This document shows positions 1 through 10,224 of a DNA stretch of 64,000 nucleotides, one piece after another; position 1 is the stretch's first letter, and each line of letters opens with the position of its first letter. Source of the stretch: Sesamum alatum (taxonomy: Eukaryota > Streptophyta > Magnoliopsida > Lamiales > Pedaliaceae); NCBI GenBank assembly GCA_034509735.1, contig JACGWO010000012.1, forward strand, positions 930,001 through 994,000, read 5' to 3'. The translations under genes and the position numbers were made by a program. A model generated the notes under the pieces. That model searched no databases, was not told where the DNA came from, and worked only from the letters and a program-made list of their open reading frames with translations.

Positions 1-110
1 AACCCCCAATAAGTTTAAGAAGATCAATTCAAAATGTCTCAAGCAGGAAAATTGAGAGAGCCGGAAAAAAAAAGAAAGGCAAGAATGAGAAAATCTGAAA
101 GAAAAAAAGA

Positions 111-449
111 GTGGAGAGAAAAATAAAGAATAATTTAGTGAGATTGAGAAGGAAAAGAAAATGGATGAATGTGAGGGCAAAAAAGAAGTCGACTTTCTAT
201 GCAAAAGCAAGTGAGATGAAAAGAGCATTACTTGAAAAAAAGAGTGTGTTAGTGATGGTGTTTAAGGAGGCACTGAACACTAACGAACTAACCCCATCTT
301 TGCCTAGTGCTTTTGTGTCTCTTTTGAAGGAATATGATGATGTCTTCCCAGAAGAAGAGCCAAGCAGATTGCCACCAATAAGGGGAATTGAGCATCAAAC
401 AACTTTGTTCCAGGGGCCGTACTACCAAACCGACCAGCTTATAGGGTGA
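111..449 (+). pseudogene. Gypsy pol, protease-to-RT linker (fragment)
   Basis: A lysine-rich stretch is followed by residues typical of the region just upstream of plant gypsy reverse transcriptase: a hydrophobic LLKEYDDVFPEE segment, then [10 protein letters not shown]. The frame is lost at about 446, and the RT domain continues in another frame with a 4-base overlap, so a small indel separates them. The upstream lysine-rich part could be gag-pol spacer. No protease DTG/DSG motif is visible within the window. Confidence 0.7.
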
Positions 450-1078
450 ATCCCGAGGAGACAAAGGAAATCCAAAGGCAAGTGGAGGAGTTGTTAACAA
501 AAGGGAAGATTCGAGAAAGCATGAGTCCATGTGCCGTACCGGTGATCGTAGTACCAAAGAAAGATGGATCATGGAGAATGTGTACAGATTGTCGAGCCAT
601 CAATAAAATCATGGTAAAGTATCGCTATCCTATTCCTAGGTTAGATGATATGCTTGATGAATTGTATGGTGCTATAATCTTCACAAAGATTGATTTAAAG
701 AGTGGATATCATCAAATCCGGATTAGAAAAGGGGATGAATGGAAAACTGCTTTTAAAACAAAATATGGTTTATATGAGTGGTTAGTCATGCCTTTTGGGT
801 TAACTAATGCACCAAGCACTTTCATGAGATTAATGAACCATGTGTTGCATGCCTTTATTGGGAAGTTTGTGGTAGTTTACTTTGATGACATCCTTATATA
901 TAGCAAAAGCATAGAAGAACATCTTGAACGTGTACGTGCTGTGCTAGACACTTTAAGAGGAGAATCATTGTATGCTAATCATAGGAAGTGTTCTTTTTGC
1001 ATGGATAAAGTTGTTTTTCTTGGATTTGTGGTAAGTGCTAAAGGAATTTGGAAAAGGATAAAGTCAAGGCTATTCTAG
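446..1078 (+). pseudogene. Gypsy reverse transcriptase domain
   Basis: This is the RNA-dependent DNA polymerase domain that copies the element's RNA inside cytoplasmic particles. Visible RT blocks in order are a [14 protein letters not shown] motif, the catalytic-Asp block [13 protein letters not shown], the [12 protein letters not shown] block and the active site [11 protein letters not shown] (YFDD). The domain is complete through the thumb-side LGFVVSAKG motif. The frame breaks at about 1050, just before the RT-RNase H connection, where the next fragment overlaps by about 30 bases in another frame. Length and motif spacing match plant Ty3/gypsy RT. It is not functional as it stands because of the flanking frameshifts. 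Confidence 0.92.
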
Positions 1079-1684
1079 ATTGGCCAAATCCTGAGAACAT
1101 TGCTGAGGTAAGAAGTTTTCATGGTCTTGCAAGCTTCTATAGGCGGTTTGTAAAGGATTTTTGTACCATTGCTGCTCCATTAAATGAAATCGTTAAGAAA
1201 GAAGTTGGTTTTCATTGGGGAGAAAAACAACGACTAGCTTTTGATCTCCTAAAAGAAAAACTAACTACTGCGCCTATTCTTGCATTGCCTAACTTTGATA
1301 AATCATTTGAAATTGAATGTGATGCATCCGGAGTCGGGGTAGGAGCTGTTTTGATGCAGGAGGGACGACCAGTTGCATACTTCAGCGAGAAGTTGAAGGG
1401 AGCTCAATTGAACTATCCGACATACGATAAGGAGCTTTATGCTTTGGTGAGAGCATTAGAGACATGGCAAGCACTACTTGTGGCCAAAGGAGTTTGTGAT
1501 TCATACGGATCACGAGTCACTTAAGTATATCAAAGGCCAAGGTAAGTTGAGCAAGAGGCATATGAAATGGGTGGAATTCATTGAATCATTTCCTTATGTG
1601 ATCAAATACAAGAAAGGAAAGAAAAATATTATAGCTGATGCATTATCCCGAAGGTATGCTTTAATCACTACTTTTGAGCTCTAA
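1048..1684 (+). pseudogene. Gypsy RT connection and RNase H
   Basis: Two overlapping frames (1048-1524 and 1478-1684) together cover RNase H. The first carries the connection domain ([18 protein letters not shown]) and the RNase H start [18 protein letters not shown] with the first catalytic Asp, then [15 protein letters not shown] with the catalytic Glu. The second holds [13 protein letters not shown] (third acidic residue) and the ADALSRR end of the domain. A frameshift at about 1480-1500 separates them and another at about 1675 precedes the integrase zinc finger. RNase H removes genomic RNA during reverse transcription. Family assignment is clear and the gene is dead. Confidence 0.9.
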
Positions 1685-2614
1685 ACTTCTTGGTTTTGAG
1701 TCAATAAAAGAAATGTATGCCAATGATTCTGATTTTGGGTCTATTTATTTAGCTTGTGAACATGCTGCGTTTGGGAAGTTCTATAAACATGAGGGATACT
1801 TGTTTCGTGAAAATAAACTTTGCATCCCTAAATGTTCTATCCGGGAGTTGCTTGTTAGAGAGGCACACGGGGGAGGTTTAATGGGACACTTTGGTGTACA
1901 TAAAACCATGGAAATGTGATCATTTCTTTTGGCCTGGTATGCGTGTTGATGTTGAGAAAATATGTGATCGGTGCATAACTTGTAAAATGTGCCAAATCAA
2001 AATCAAAACCTCATGGATTGTATCAACCTTTACCTATTCCTAGTGAACCGTGGGTGGACATCTCTATGGATTTTGTTTTGGGTTTACCTAGGACAAAAAA
2101 AGGAAGAGATTCTGTGTTTGCGGTTATTCATAGATTTTCTAAAATGGCTCTTTTCATTCCATGTCATAAAAGTGATGATGCTATTCATATTGTTGATTTG
2201 TTCTTTCGAGAAATTGTGAGATTGCAAGGAGTTCCAAGAACAATTGTGAGTGACAGAGATGCAAATTTTTTGAGTCATTTTTGGCATGTGTTGTGGAGTA
2301 AATTGGGAACTAAACTTCTATTTTCTACTACTTGTCATCCACAAACTGATGGACAAACTGAAGTAGTGAATAAGACCTTATCTCAATTGCTTAGAGCTTT
2401 GATTCAAAAGAACTTGAAGAATTGGGAAGATTGTTTGCCATTTGCTGAATTTGCATATAACAGGAGTGTTCATTCTGCTACTAAATTTACTCCTTTTGAA
2501 ATTGTTTATGGCTTCAATCCATTGACTCCACTTGATCTTGTGCCTATTCATGTTGATGAGCAAACGAATCTTGATGGAAAAGCCAAGGCAGAATTGAAAA
2601 AAGAGGTTGCATGA
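1674..2614 (+). pseudogene. Gypsy integrase (zinc finger and catalytic core)
   Basis: The N-terminal H2C2 zinc finger starts in 1674-1919 (GHFGVHKT contains the two histidines). Its cysteines lie past the stop at 1917-1919, in a different frame (CDRCITC at about 1960-1985). The catalytic core is the frame 2018-2614: MDFVLGLP gives the first Asp, IVSDRDANF the second, and [11 protein letters not shown] the Glu, completing the DDE triad that inserts element DNA into chromosomes. The core ends with [15 protein letters not shown], typical of plant gypsy integrases. Frameshifts at about 1917-2010 and about 2610 inactivate it. Confidence 0.9.
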
Positions 2615-2631
2615 AAAGGTAAAGCTCAATA

Positions 2632-3100
2632 TTGAGAAGCAAACTGAACATTATGCAAAACAAGCCAAACAAAGGGCGCAAGCAAGTCATTTTTGAGCCT
2701 GGTGATTGGGTTTTGGTTGCACTTGAGAAAAGAGAGATTTCCCGCAAAGCGAAGATCAAAATTGCAAGCGAGGGGGGATGGTCCATTTCAAGTGATTGCG
2801 AGGATCAACGATAATGCCTACAAACTAGACCTTCCCGGTGAGTACAATGTGAGTGCTTCTTTTAATGTGACTGATATTTCTCCTTTTGATGCAGAATCAG
2901 ATTCGAGGCCGAAGCTTACAACTCAAAGCAAGGAAGATCCTTTGAGAATTAATGGGGGTCCGATTACGAGGGCAAGAGGTAAGAAAATGAACAAAGCTTT
3001 ATTGATTCTTTTTAATAAAATCAACGAGCCAATGCATGAGAGATCAATAGAAAGTCCAATGATGAATATTCTTCAAGTAGATGGGCTAGAATGCATCTAA
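2632..3100 (+). pseudogene. Gypsy integrase C-terminal GPY/F-like module
   Basis: Two overlapping frames (2632-2814, 2693-3100). The second contains GDGPFQVIARINDNAYKLDL and FNVTDISPFD, the GPY/F-type module of plant chromoviral integrases, then a GPITRARGKKMNKAL tail ending at a stop at 3098-3100. No chromodomain follows. In the CRM lineage the 3' LTR is known to start inside this coding tail with TGATG. A TGATG does occur here at the FD codons (2888), but the bases just upstream are pyrimidine-rich, a poor fit to a polypurine tract, so that boundary is unproven. Confidence 0.8.
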
Positions 3101-3671
3101 ATAGTTGGGCTCAAGGTTTGAAGACTTCATTTGAAGAAAAAGAGGCCAAAAATTCGTCCAACCCACCAAGCCCAAAAAGAAAGTCCATTATTTTTGTCTA
3201 AATTAGTTTATTTTCAGCATTAGAAGGCCAAGAGACATCATAGTAGTCAAAGGGTCATTCTTGTTTTTCTAAGTCTTGTTAATGTGGTCAAAAGTGTCAC
3301 TTTAATGGTCCTAAAGTCCCAAGGTTAGAATTAACTCTTGAGACCCTTGGGCATCCATTTGAAGCCTATAAAAGGCCATGGTTATCATTTGTAAAAATCA
3401 GACTTTGAATTAGTATAAACTTTCTTCTTGTGAGGTTGAATTCTCTTTGTAGAGTTTCAATTGTTTAGAACTTATCAAGATACTTGAGCAATATCTTGTG
3501 GCGTTCACCATACCAAGGTTCTTGGCTGCCCATGTAGCCAACGGGTCAAGGTGCTGTCAAGCTCCAGATGCGATCAAACTAGATCATCGATTTGGGATAT
3601 CCGCTGCCTATTTCTATACGTTTGGTTCTTGGATCCTTATATCCAATGGGTCTCACGTCCTATCGGTATCA
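3101..3671 (+). repeat. Gypsy LTR (5' edge uncertain)
   Basis: This stretch lies between the pol stop and the primer-binding site and has LTR features: a TATA box (CCTATAAAAGGCC) near 3365-3377 and a 3' terminus ending in ATCA at 3671, followed by a 3-base spacer and the PBS. The left boundary is not fixed. It could lie in the purine-rich area around 3130-3185, or as far back as 2888 if the LTR overlaps pol as in CRM elements. No second copy is in the window to align, so the length is only estimated (about 500-780 bp). Confidence 0.65.
3367..3375 (+). promoter_or_regulatory. TATA box of gypsy LTR
   Basis: TATAAAAGG lies about 300 bases upstream of the LTR end, in the position expected for the U3 promoter of an LTR retrotransposon. 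The transcription start is inferred to lie near 3395-3405. Confidence 0.6.
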
Positions 3672-3674
3672 TTT

Positions 3675-3686
3675 TGGTATCAGAGC
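3675..3686 (+). promoter_or_regulatory. Primer-binding site, initiator Met-tRNA
   Basis: TGGTATCAGAGC matches the complement of the 3' end of plant initiator methionine tRNA, the minus-strand primer of many plant LTR elements. It sits three bases after the LTR end. This shows that the sequence to the right is the 5' leader of an element, not a flank. Confidence 0.85.
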
Positions 3687-3962
3687 AATCTGGTATTGAT
3701 CTGATTTTGTTATCTTCTTGCATATTTAGTTCAAAAAAAAAAGAAAAGCTCCAAAAAAAAACGAGCAGCAAAAAAAAATCGTTCAAGAAAAAGAGAAGGC
3801 CAAAACAAAAAAACAACAAAAGTGAAAAAAAGTGGCCATTTGAAAAAAAAAAACGTGATATATATATATATTGAAGTATTCATTCATCTCTTGTTATTGT
3901 TAAATACCGTCAACGAAAATCAACCATCATCTAGTTGTTCAAAATTTTGTTGTTCGGTTCTA
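3687..3962 (+). other. Gypsy 5' leader, truncated
   Basis: Sequence after the PBS, rich in A-tracts (3730-3855) and a short TA run (3859-3871), ending abruptly at the satellite sequence TTTGTACC (3963). No gag start is reached. Reading frames across the A-tracts are lysine-rich by composition and I do not consider them genes. Confidence 0.6.
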
Positions 3963-4426
3963 TTTGTACCTTTGCACAAGGACAAACTCCTTTTAACAAA
4001 TTTAGACACTTATTCCCTTTTATCTTTTCCATATCGAGGGGCTTGGTCAATGTTCGTAATCAATCCAACGTACGAATACATGCCTAATACTCAACACAAT
4101 CGTAGGAAACACCTTGTGATTTCAGTCCTTATCATTGACTGGTAGATGACTCATTCTGGCTGTAAATATATTCGTATTGACTCTATAATCAATATTAAAG
4201 CCATTCTTCAATTATACGACTAGGACTCCATCTTATTCAACATAAAAATGCACTAGGACTACATCTAGAACACTCTTTTGAGCCATGCACTCATCTTTGC
4301 ACCATTGCGCAACGACAAACTCCTTAAACAAATGCAGACACTAATACACTTTTATCTTTGCCATATCGAGGGCTTGGAGAACCTTCATAATCAATCGTTC
4401 ATCCGGATACATGCCTAATACTCAAT
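3963..4426 (+). repeat. Satellite array, segment 1 (~1.4 monomers)
   Basis: Begins in the monomer at TTTGTACC and contains one full monomer plus part of a second. Landmarks seen in each monomer are CCTAATACTCAACACAATCG, a CTATAAATATATTCGTATTG-type stretch (slightly diverged here) and GACTAGGACTCCATCTTATT. It ends with the left target-site duplication of the LINE at 4416-4426. Confidence 0.92.
4416..4426 (+). repeat. Target-site duplication of LINE-1 (left)
   Basis: TAATACTCAAT, satellite sequence, repeated exactly at 7342-7352 on the other side of the LINE. An 11-bp perfect duplication is typical of target-primed reverse transcription. Confidence 0.85.
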
Positions 4427-4537
4427 GCTAAGAAAAAGAGACAAAATTCTCTCCTCCCTCTCTCACACACTACACACACTACCTCTCCTCACAACACACC
4501 ATCATCTTCTCCAAATCCAGCCATCGTTGCCGGTCTT

Positions 4538-4972
4538 TTGACCTCCAGCCTTGATGGCAATGATGACATTAGTGTGGAGGACGCAGCCACCGGTGGAGAG
4601 GGAGAGGCCATTGTCGATGATTTGAGCCCTTCGGGATCTGATTTTTCCATGGTTGAAGTTCTTAACCTTACCTCCCAAGCTATGAATGGAGACCCTCAAG
4701 CCATGAAGGAGATCCAGCTCCTTTACACTCGGTTGAAGGCGGCGGACGCTGCTTCCCATTCGCCACATCCAACCGCCATGCTCCCAAAGCTCAAACCCGC
4801 ATCTGAGCACTCTCTCACTCCGTTCCACCCTCCTCTCCGTCCAGCTCGACGTGTTGTGCTCTCGGATATTGCTCCACCGCCGACGGTGTTGTGTCCCCTC
4901 ATCTTTCGTCGAAGGCGCACGCGACTCCTCATCTTCTGCTGCTGCAAAACAGCCCTTTGGGCGAGTCACTAG
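4538..4972 (+). pseudogene. LINE-1 ORF1, N-terminal part
   Basis: 144-residue frame starting at an ATG just after the 5' UTR; coding similarity may extend slightly upstream without an ATG. It contains the segment LPKLKPASEHSLTPFHPPLR, which has a clear counterpart in the second LINE copy (LKPTSEHELTPYH near 57370). From about 4890 the family reading continues in the next frame (4891-7005), so a single indel near 4880-4890 splits ORF1. No enzymatic motif is present. The region is probably the variable N-terminal part of a LINE ORF1 RNA-binding protein. Confidence 0.7.
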
Positions 4973-7005
4973 GTATGGACGAAGAGGGTGACCTTTCCCC
5001 TCCTCATATGGCTGTCGTTGCTCCATTCCCTTCCCCTTCATGTGCTGAAAAGTCGCCACCAACAGCCCCATTTTTGCCGGTTTCTCAAATCTTGGCTGCA
5101 CCGGCGCATAGTGTCTCCTCACTTGGTGCGGACGAGAAGGGTGACCTTTCCCCTCCTCATTTAGCTGTTGAAACTCCATTTCCTTCCCCCTCATGTGCTG
5201 AAAACTCGCCACCAACATCCCCACTTCTGCGGGTTTCTCAAAACTTGGCTGCGTCGGCAAATAGAGTCTCTTCACTTGGTGTGGACGCAGAGGGTGCCCT
5301 TTCCCCTCCTCATATGGCTGTTGAAACTCCACTTCCTTCCCCCTCATGTGCTGAAAACTCGCCACCAACAGCCCCATTTCTGTCGGTTTCTCAAAACTTG
5401 GCTGCGCCGACAAATAGAGTCTCTTCGAGCCCACCATTGCTTTCATGGCCTTCTTCTACACTCACTCATGGATCTTCTTACAAAGATGTGCTTAAAGGAC
5501 GCCCTTCCAATCTCATAACGGCTAGAAAAGAAGCCTTTGTTGCTGAAGGTAATGAGTTCATGCCTTGCTCTTTGTCACGCCCCAATGAAACTATTCACCC
5601 TCTCAATGTAGAAGATTCCTCTATCATTATGGCTGAGGTGAATTCTCCGGTTGCTCCGGTCTTGGTTAACAATTCGATTAATGTGGCTGATTCTCCGGCT
5701 TTGGTTGATGGCCCTTTTAACATGATTACTCCGGTTGCTTCGGGCTTGTTAGTCGATTCGGCTGATTCTAATGCCCCGATTGCCCAGGTTGTTATTGCTG
5801 GTTCTCCGGTTGCTCCGAACTTGTGTATTGACCCGTCTAAAGATATTGATACGGTTGCTACGTCCTTGCTTAATTCATCTTCTAAATTGAATTTTCCGAG
5901 TGTCCTGAATTTGTCTTTGGGGCTGAATTCTCATCATGATGCCTTTGCTGCCTTTTGCGAGCAATCAAAAAAGAAGTCCTTGCGGTTTGTTCCCCCGGAA
6001 TTCCAAAACGGAGAAGTTATTGTTCGACCCTCTCTTGACATGATAAAAAATGGTTCTAAGCGGTGGGAAACTACGGCGGTTGGATACCTCCTTGGTCGCA
6101 AACCACCTTTCTTTCCCTTCTGGGACTTTGTTCACGCGAATTGGCCCGGTATCAAAGAAGTGATAGCCACTATCATGGTTTCTTCTTCTTCACTTTTGAA
6201 AATGCTTCTGCTATGGATGGGATTATTGAGAGCGGTCCTTGGCTCTTCCAAGGACAGCCCATTGTTCTTCAAAGATGGGAACCCGGAATGGTCTTACGAA
6301 AAACAAAGCCGGACTCAAGTTCCTGTTTGGTTCCGCCTTTGGCACCTTCCTGTTGAACTCTGGACGGATGAGGGTTTGAGTACCATTGCTAGCGGTATTG
6401 CCAAGCCACTATACAATGATGCTATCACAAAGGCATGCACGAGACTGGACTTTGCTCGTGTATGCTTTATGCTTGATTACTCCTCCACTCTCCCCAAGCA
6501 CATTATCATCATGATTCCTTCAGAGGATGGATCGGAGTCACCATGCCGCATTGACGTCGAATATGAATGGATCCCACCTAAGTGTCGAACTTGTTGCTCC
6601 CTTGGCCATTCGTCCAAGGCTTGCCCTACCTTGGAAAAGCCGCCAAAACAACCGGCCGTTATCTACATTCCAAAATCAGCCCCTCCTCGGACCACAACTA
6701 TCGAGCATGCTCCGGCCAGCTCTACTTCGAAGCAGGCACATCAGAAACACCTGGTTGCTTCCTATGTCCCCAAACCTCCGAATCACCGGGCCACAACTTC
6801 TGGGAATGCTCCTGTCCACTCAATTCCGGCCCCCCCATCTCCTTTGGAAGGAGCAGCTGTTGATGATCATCCTCCTCCCCCTTTGGAGAATATTGAGAGC
6901 ATCCCCACTCACAATCCTTTTGAAGCTCTCAATGAGATGTCCCTTGAAGCTGATTTCACCTCCTCGGGCCCTAATAGACGCAGCCCGCCTCATGGTTATA
7001 AATGA
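4891..7005 (+). pseudogene. LINE-1 ORF1 main part (DUF4283-like, CCHC knuckle)
   Basis: 704-residue frame. Residues about 26-178 contain three tandem 51-residue units (4966-5424) rich in Pro and Ser. A central Ala/Pro/Ser-rich linker follows. Residues about 365-560 match a DUF4283-like domain (EVIVRPSLDMIKNG; WHLPVELWTDEGLS; ESPCRIDVEYEWIPPKC). Next is a CX2CX4HX4C zinc knuckle at residues 565-578 (CRTCCSLGHSSKAC), then a Pro-rich tail. LINE ORF1 proteins bind the element RNA and form the ribonucleoprotein. Compared with copy 2, the segment about 6172-6300 is read out of frame and then restored, so two compensating indels replace about 40 residues of the domain core. The stop overlaps an ORF2 start as ATGA (7002-7005). 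Confidence 0.82.
4966..5424 (+). repeat. Three tandem 153-bp coding repeats in LINE ORF1
   Basis: Units begin at 4966, 5119 and 5272, each encoding about 51 residues starting SLG-D and containing LSPPH-AV, PSPSCAE and VSQ-LAA. The spacing is exact and in frame. The second LINE copy shows at most one degenerate unit. Confidence 0.85.
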
Positions 7006-7341
7006 CTTGAGCTGGCACTTGGAATGTGCGGGGCTTTTTGTTGGATTGATTAGTTCGCTTCGACTAGCTTGTAACAGTGTTTGTTATGTTGCCTTTGTTG
7101 ATTTTGGGACGGCTTGTAGTCGAGTTTTGTTTTTGGCCTATTGATGTATTTTTGCTGTCATGTCTGCCTTGTTGCTTTGCGCTCCTCGTCGGAGCTGGCT
7201 TGTCGTTATTTTGTGCCCAGGATTGATAGATTGATGTTGCCTTCCTAGGCCTTCGTTCTTTTGAGGACTGGGCGCACAACATACGTCACTGATGTAACTC
7301 CCTCTTTATTTATGCAATTTACCTTTACCTAAAAAAGAAAA
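7006..7341 (+). other. LINE-1 ORF2 stub, 3' UTR and A-rich tail
   Basis: The ORF2 start ATG (7002) is followed by a stop at codon 3. The next codons still read TWNVRG, the conserved start of a plant LINE endonuclease, and then from about 7040 the sequence passes into a non-coding 3' UTR. The end, GCAATTTACCTTTACCTAAAAAAG, has a reverse-complement counterpart at 52145-52185, which independently marks it as the family 3' terminus. Confidence 0.8.
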
Positions 7342-10224
7342 TAATACTCAATACAATCGTAGCAAATACCTTGTGTTATCAGTCCTTATCCTTGATTGAT
7401 AGATGACTCATTCTTTGCTATAAATATATTCGTATTGACTCTAATAATCAATATTAAAGCCACTATTCGATTATACGACTAGGACGCGATCTTATTCAAC
7501 ATAAAAATGCACTAGGACTACATTTAGAACACTCTTTCGAGCCATGGATTCAGCTTTGTACCTTTTCGCAACGACAAACTCCTTTAAACAAGTTTAGACA
7601 CTAATGAACTTTTATCTTTGCCATGTCGAGGGCTTGGAGAACCTTCATAATCAATTGTACGTCTGAATACATGCCTAATACTCAATACAATCGTAGGAAA
7701 CACCTTGTGCTTTCAGTCCTTATCATTGACTGATAGATGACTCAATTTTTGCTATAAATATTATTGACTCTAATAATGAATATTAAAGCCACTCTTCGAT
7801 TATACGACTAGGACTCCATCTTATTCAACATAAAAATGCACTAGGACTACATCTAGAACACACTTTAGAGCCATGGACTCAGCTTTGTACCTTTCCGCAA
7901 CGACAAACTCCTTTAAACAAGTTTAGATACTAATGCACTTTTATCTTTGCCATACCGAGGGTTTGGAGAACCTTCATAATCAATTGTACGTCCGGATACA
8001 TGCCTAATACACAATACAATCGTAGGAAACACCTTGTGCTTTCAGTCCTTATCATTGACTAATAGATGACTAATTTTTTGCTATAAATATATTCGTATTG
8101 ACTCTAATAATCAATATTAAAGCCACTCTTCGATTATACGACTAGGACTCCATCTTATTCAACATAAAAATGCACTAGGACTATATCTAGAACACTCTTT
8201 CGGGCCATGAACTTTTATCTTTGCCATATCGAGAGCTTGGTCAACCTTCGTAATCAATCGTACGTCCGGATACATGTCTAATACTCAACACAATTTTAGG
8301 AAACACCTTGTGTTTTCAGTCTTTATCATTGACTGATAGATGACACATTTTTTGTTATAAATATATTCGTATTGACTCTAATAATCAATATTAAAGCCAC
8401 TACTCGAATATATGACTAGGACTCCATCTTATTCAACATAAAAATGCACTAGTACTACATCTAAAACACTCTTTTGAGCCATGGACTCAGCTTTGTACCT
8501 TTGCACAACAACAAACTACTTTAAAAAAAATTTAGACACTTATTCCCTTTTATCTTTGCTATATCGAGGGCTTGGTCAACGTTCGTAATCAATCGTACGT
8601 CTGGACACATGCCTAATACTCAACACAATCGTAGGAAACACCTTGTACTTTCAGTCCTTATCATTGACTGATAGATGACTCATTTTTTGCTATAAATATA
8701 TTTGTATCTACTCTAATGATCAATATTAAAGCCACTCTTCGATTATATGACTAGGACTCCATCTTATTCAACATAAAAATGCACTAGTACTACATCTAAA
8801 ACACTCTATTGAGGCATGAACTCAGCTTTGTACCTTTGCACAAGGACAAACTCCTTTTAACAAATTTAGACACTTATTCCCTTTTATCTTTGCCATATCG
8901 ATGGCTTAGTCAATGTTCGTAATCAATCCTACATACGAATACATGCCTAATACTCAACACAATCGTAGGAAACACCTTCTGCTTTCAGTCCTTATCATTG
9001 ACTGATAGATGACTCATTTTTTTCTATAAATATATTGGTATCTTCCCTAATAATTAATATTAAAGCCACTCTTCGATTATATGACTAGGACTCCATCTTA
9101 TTCAGCATGAAAATGCACTAGTACTACATCTAAAACACTCTAATGAGCTATAAACTCAGCTTTGTACCTTTGCACAAGGACAAACTCCTTTTAACTAATT
9201 TAGACACTTATTCTCTTTTATCTTTGCCATATCGAGGGCTTGGTCAACGTTCGTAATCAATCCTACGAACGGATACATGCCTAATACTCAACACAATCCT
9301 AGAAACACCTTATGACTTAGTCCTTATCATTGACTGGTAGATGACTCATTCTGGCTATAAATATATTCGTATTGACTCTAAGAATCAATATTAAAGCCAT
9401 TCTTCGATTATACGACTAGGAATCCATCTTATTCAACATAAAAATGTACTAGGACTACATCTAGAAAACACTTTTGAGCCATGCAATCATCTTTGCACCA
9501 TTGCACAACGACAAACTCCTTTAAATAAATTTAGACACTAATGCACTTTTATCTTTGCCATATCGAGGGCTTGGAGAACCTTCATAATCAATCGTTCGTC
9601 CGAATACATGCCTAATACTCAATACAATCGTAGGAAACAGCTTGTGGTATCGGTCCTTATCCTTGATTGATAAATGACTCATTCTTTGATATAAATATAT
9701 TCGTATTGACTCTAATAATCAATATTAAAGCCACTCTTCGATTATACGACAAGGACGCGATCTTACTCCACATGAAAATGCACTAGGACTACATTTAGAA
9801 CACTCTTTCGAGCAATGGACTCAGCTTTGTACCTTTCCGCAACGACAAACTCCTTTAAACAAGTTTAGACACTAATGCACTTTTATCTTTGCCATATCGA
9901 GGGTTTGGAGAACATTCATAATCAATTGTACGTCCGGATACATGCCTAATACACAATACAATCGTAGGAAACACCTTGTGCTTTCAGTCCTTATCATTGA
10001 CTAATAGATGACTAATTTTTTGCTATAAATATATTCGTATTGACTCTAATAATGAATATTAAAGCCACTCTTCGATTATACGACTAGGACTTCATCTTAT
10101 TCAACATAAAAATGCACTAGGACTACATCTAGAACACTCTTTCGGGCCATGAACTCAGCTTTGTACCTTTGCGCAATGACAAACTCCTTTAAACAAGTTT
10201 AGACACTAATGCACTTTTATCTTT
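7342..10224 (+). repeat. Satellite array, segment 2 (~8.7 monomers)
   Basis: Direct tandem monomers with GCCATGG-type landmarks at 7541, 7870, about 8205 (deleted form), 8478, 8813, 9147 and so on, giving 329-335 bp spacing. It contains at least two monomer classes: one with GCGCAACGAC and CTTGGAGAACCTTC, one with GCACAACGAC and CTTGGTCAACGTTC. One monomer near 8205 lacks about 75 bp. It stops at CTTTG where copia-1 begins. No gene is present; short frames are repeat artefacts. Confidence 0.95.

Larger units (their letters stand above)
1..3962 (+). mobile_element. Ty3/gypsy retrotransposon remnant (pol 3' part, LTR, PBS, start of leader)
   Basis: Fragments in order encode reverse transcriptase, RNase H, H2C2 zinc finger, integrase core and a GPY/F-like integrase tail, which is the Ty3/gypsy order. 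The left end runs off the window, so gag and most of protease are not visible. After the pol stop at 3100 comes an LTR-like stretch with a TATA box, ending at a primer-binding site at 3675, then an A-rich leader that stops where the satellite begins (about 3963). Pol, LTR, PBS and leader in that order cannot come from one linear element; a tandem pair sharing an LTR, or unequal recombination, is needed. Multiple frameshifts make it inactive. The integrase tail suggests a chromovirus, possibly CRM-like, but no chromodomain is visible and the lineage is inferred. Confidence 0.9.
4427..7341 (+). mobile_element. L1-type LINE lacking ORF2, flanked by TSD (LINE-1)
   Basis: Inserted in a satellite monomer between perfect 11-bp repeats. 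In order it has a CT/CA-rich 5' UTR (4440-4537), an ORF1 with a DUF4283-like domain and CCHC knuckle, the first codons of ORF2, then directly a 3' UTR and a short A-rich tail (7331-7341). The second family copy (57277-62601) has ORF1 joined to about 3.4 kb of endonuclease/RT ORF2, so this copy lost essentially all of ORF2. Because both ends and the TSD are preserved, the deletion could predate the insertion, which would make it a non-autonomous derivative mobilised in trans. The 5' UTR and tail look complete. Confidence 0.88.

Noticed and set aside
3675..3690. Possible tRNA gene at Met-tRNA-like sequence
   Set aside because: Only 12 bases complementary to the tRNA 3' end, the standard primer-binding site. 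No cloverleaf at any of the four sites.
4502..5446. 314-codon minus-strand frame opposite LINE-1 ORF1
   Set aside because: Its internal repeats mirror the three 153-bp units of the sense ORF1, and sense-strand homology with LINE-2 is clear.
7342..10224. Satellite as a possible CRISPR-like or spacer-repeat array
   Set aside because: Monomers are contiguous ~332-bp units with no unique spacers, in a eukaryotic genome.
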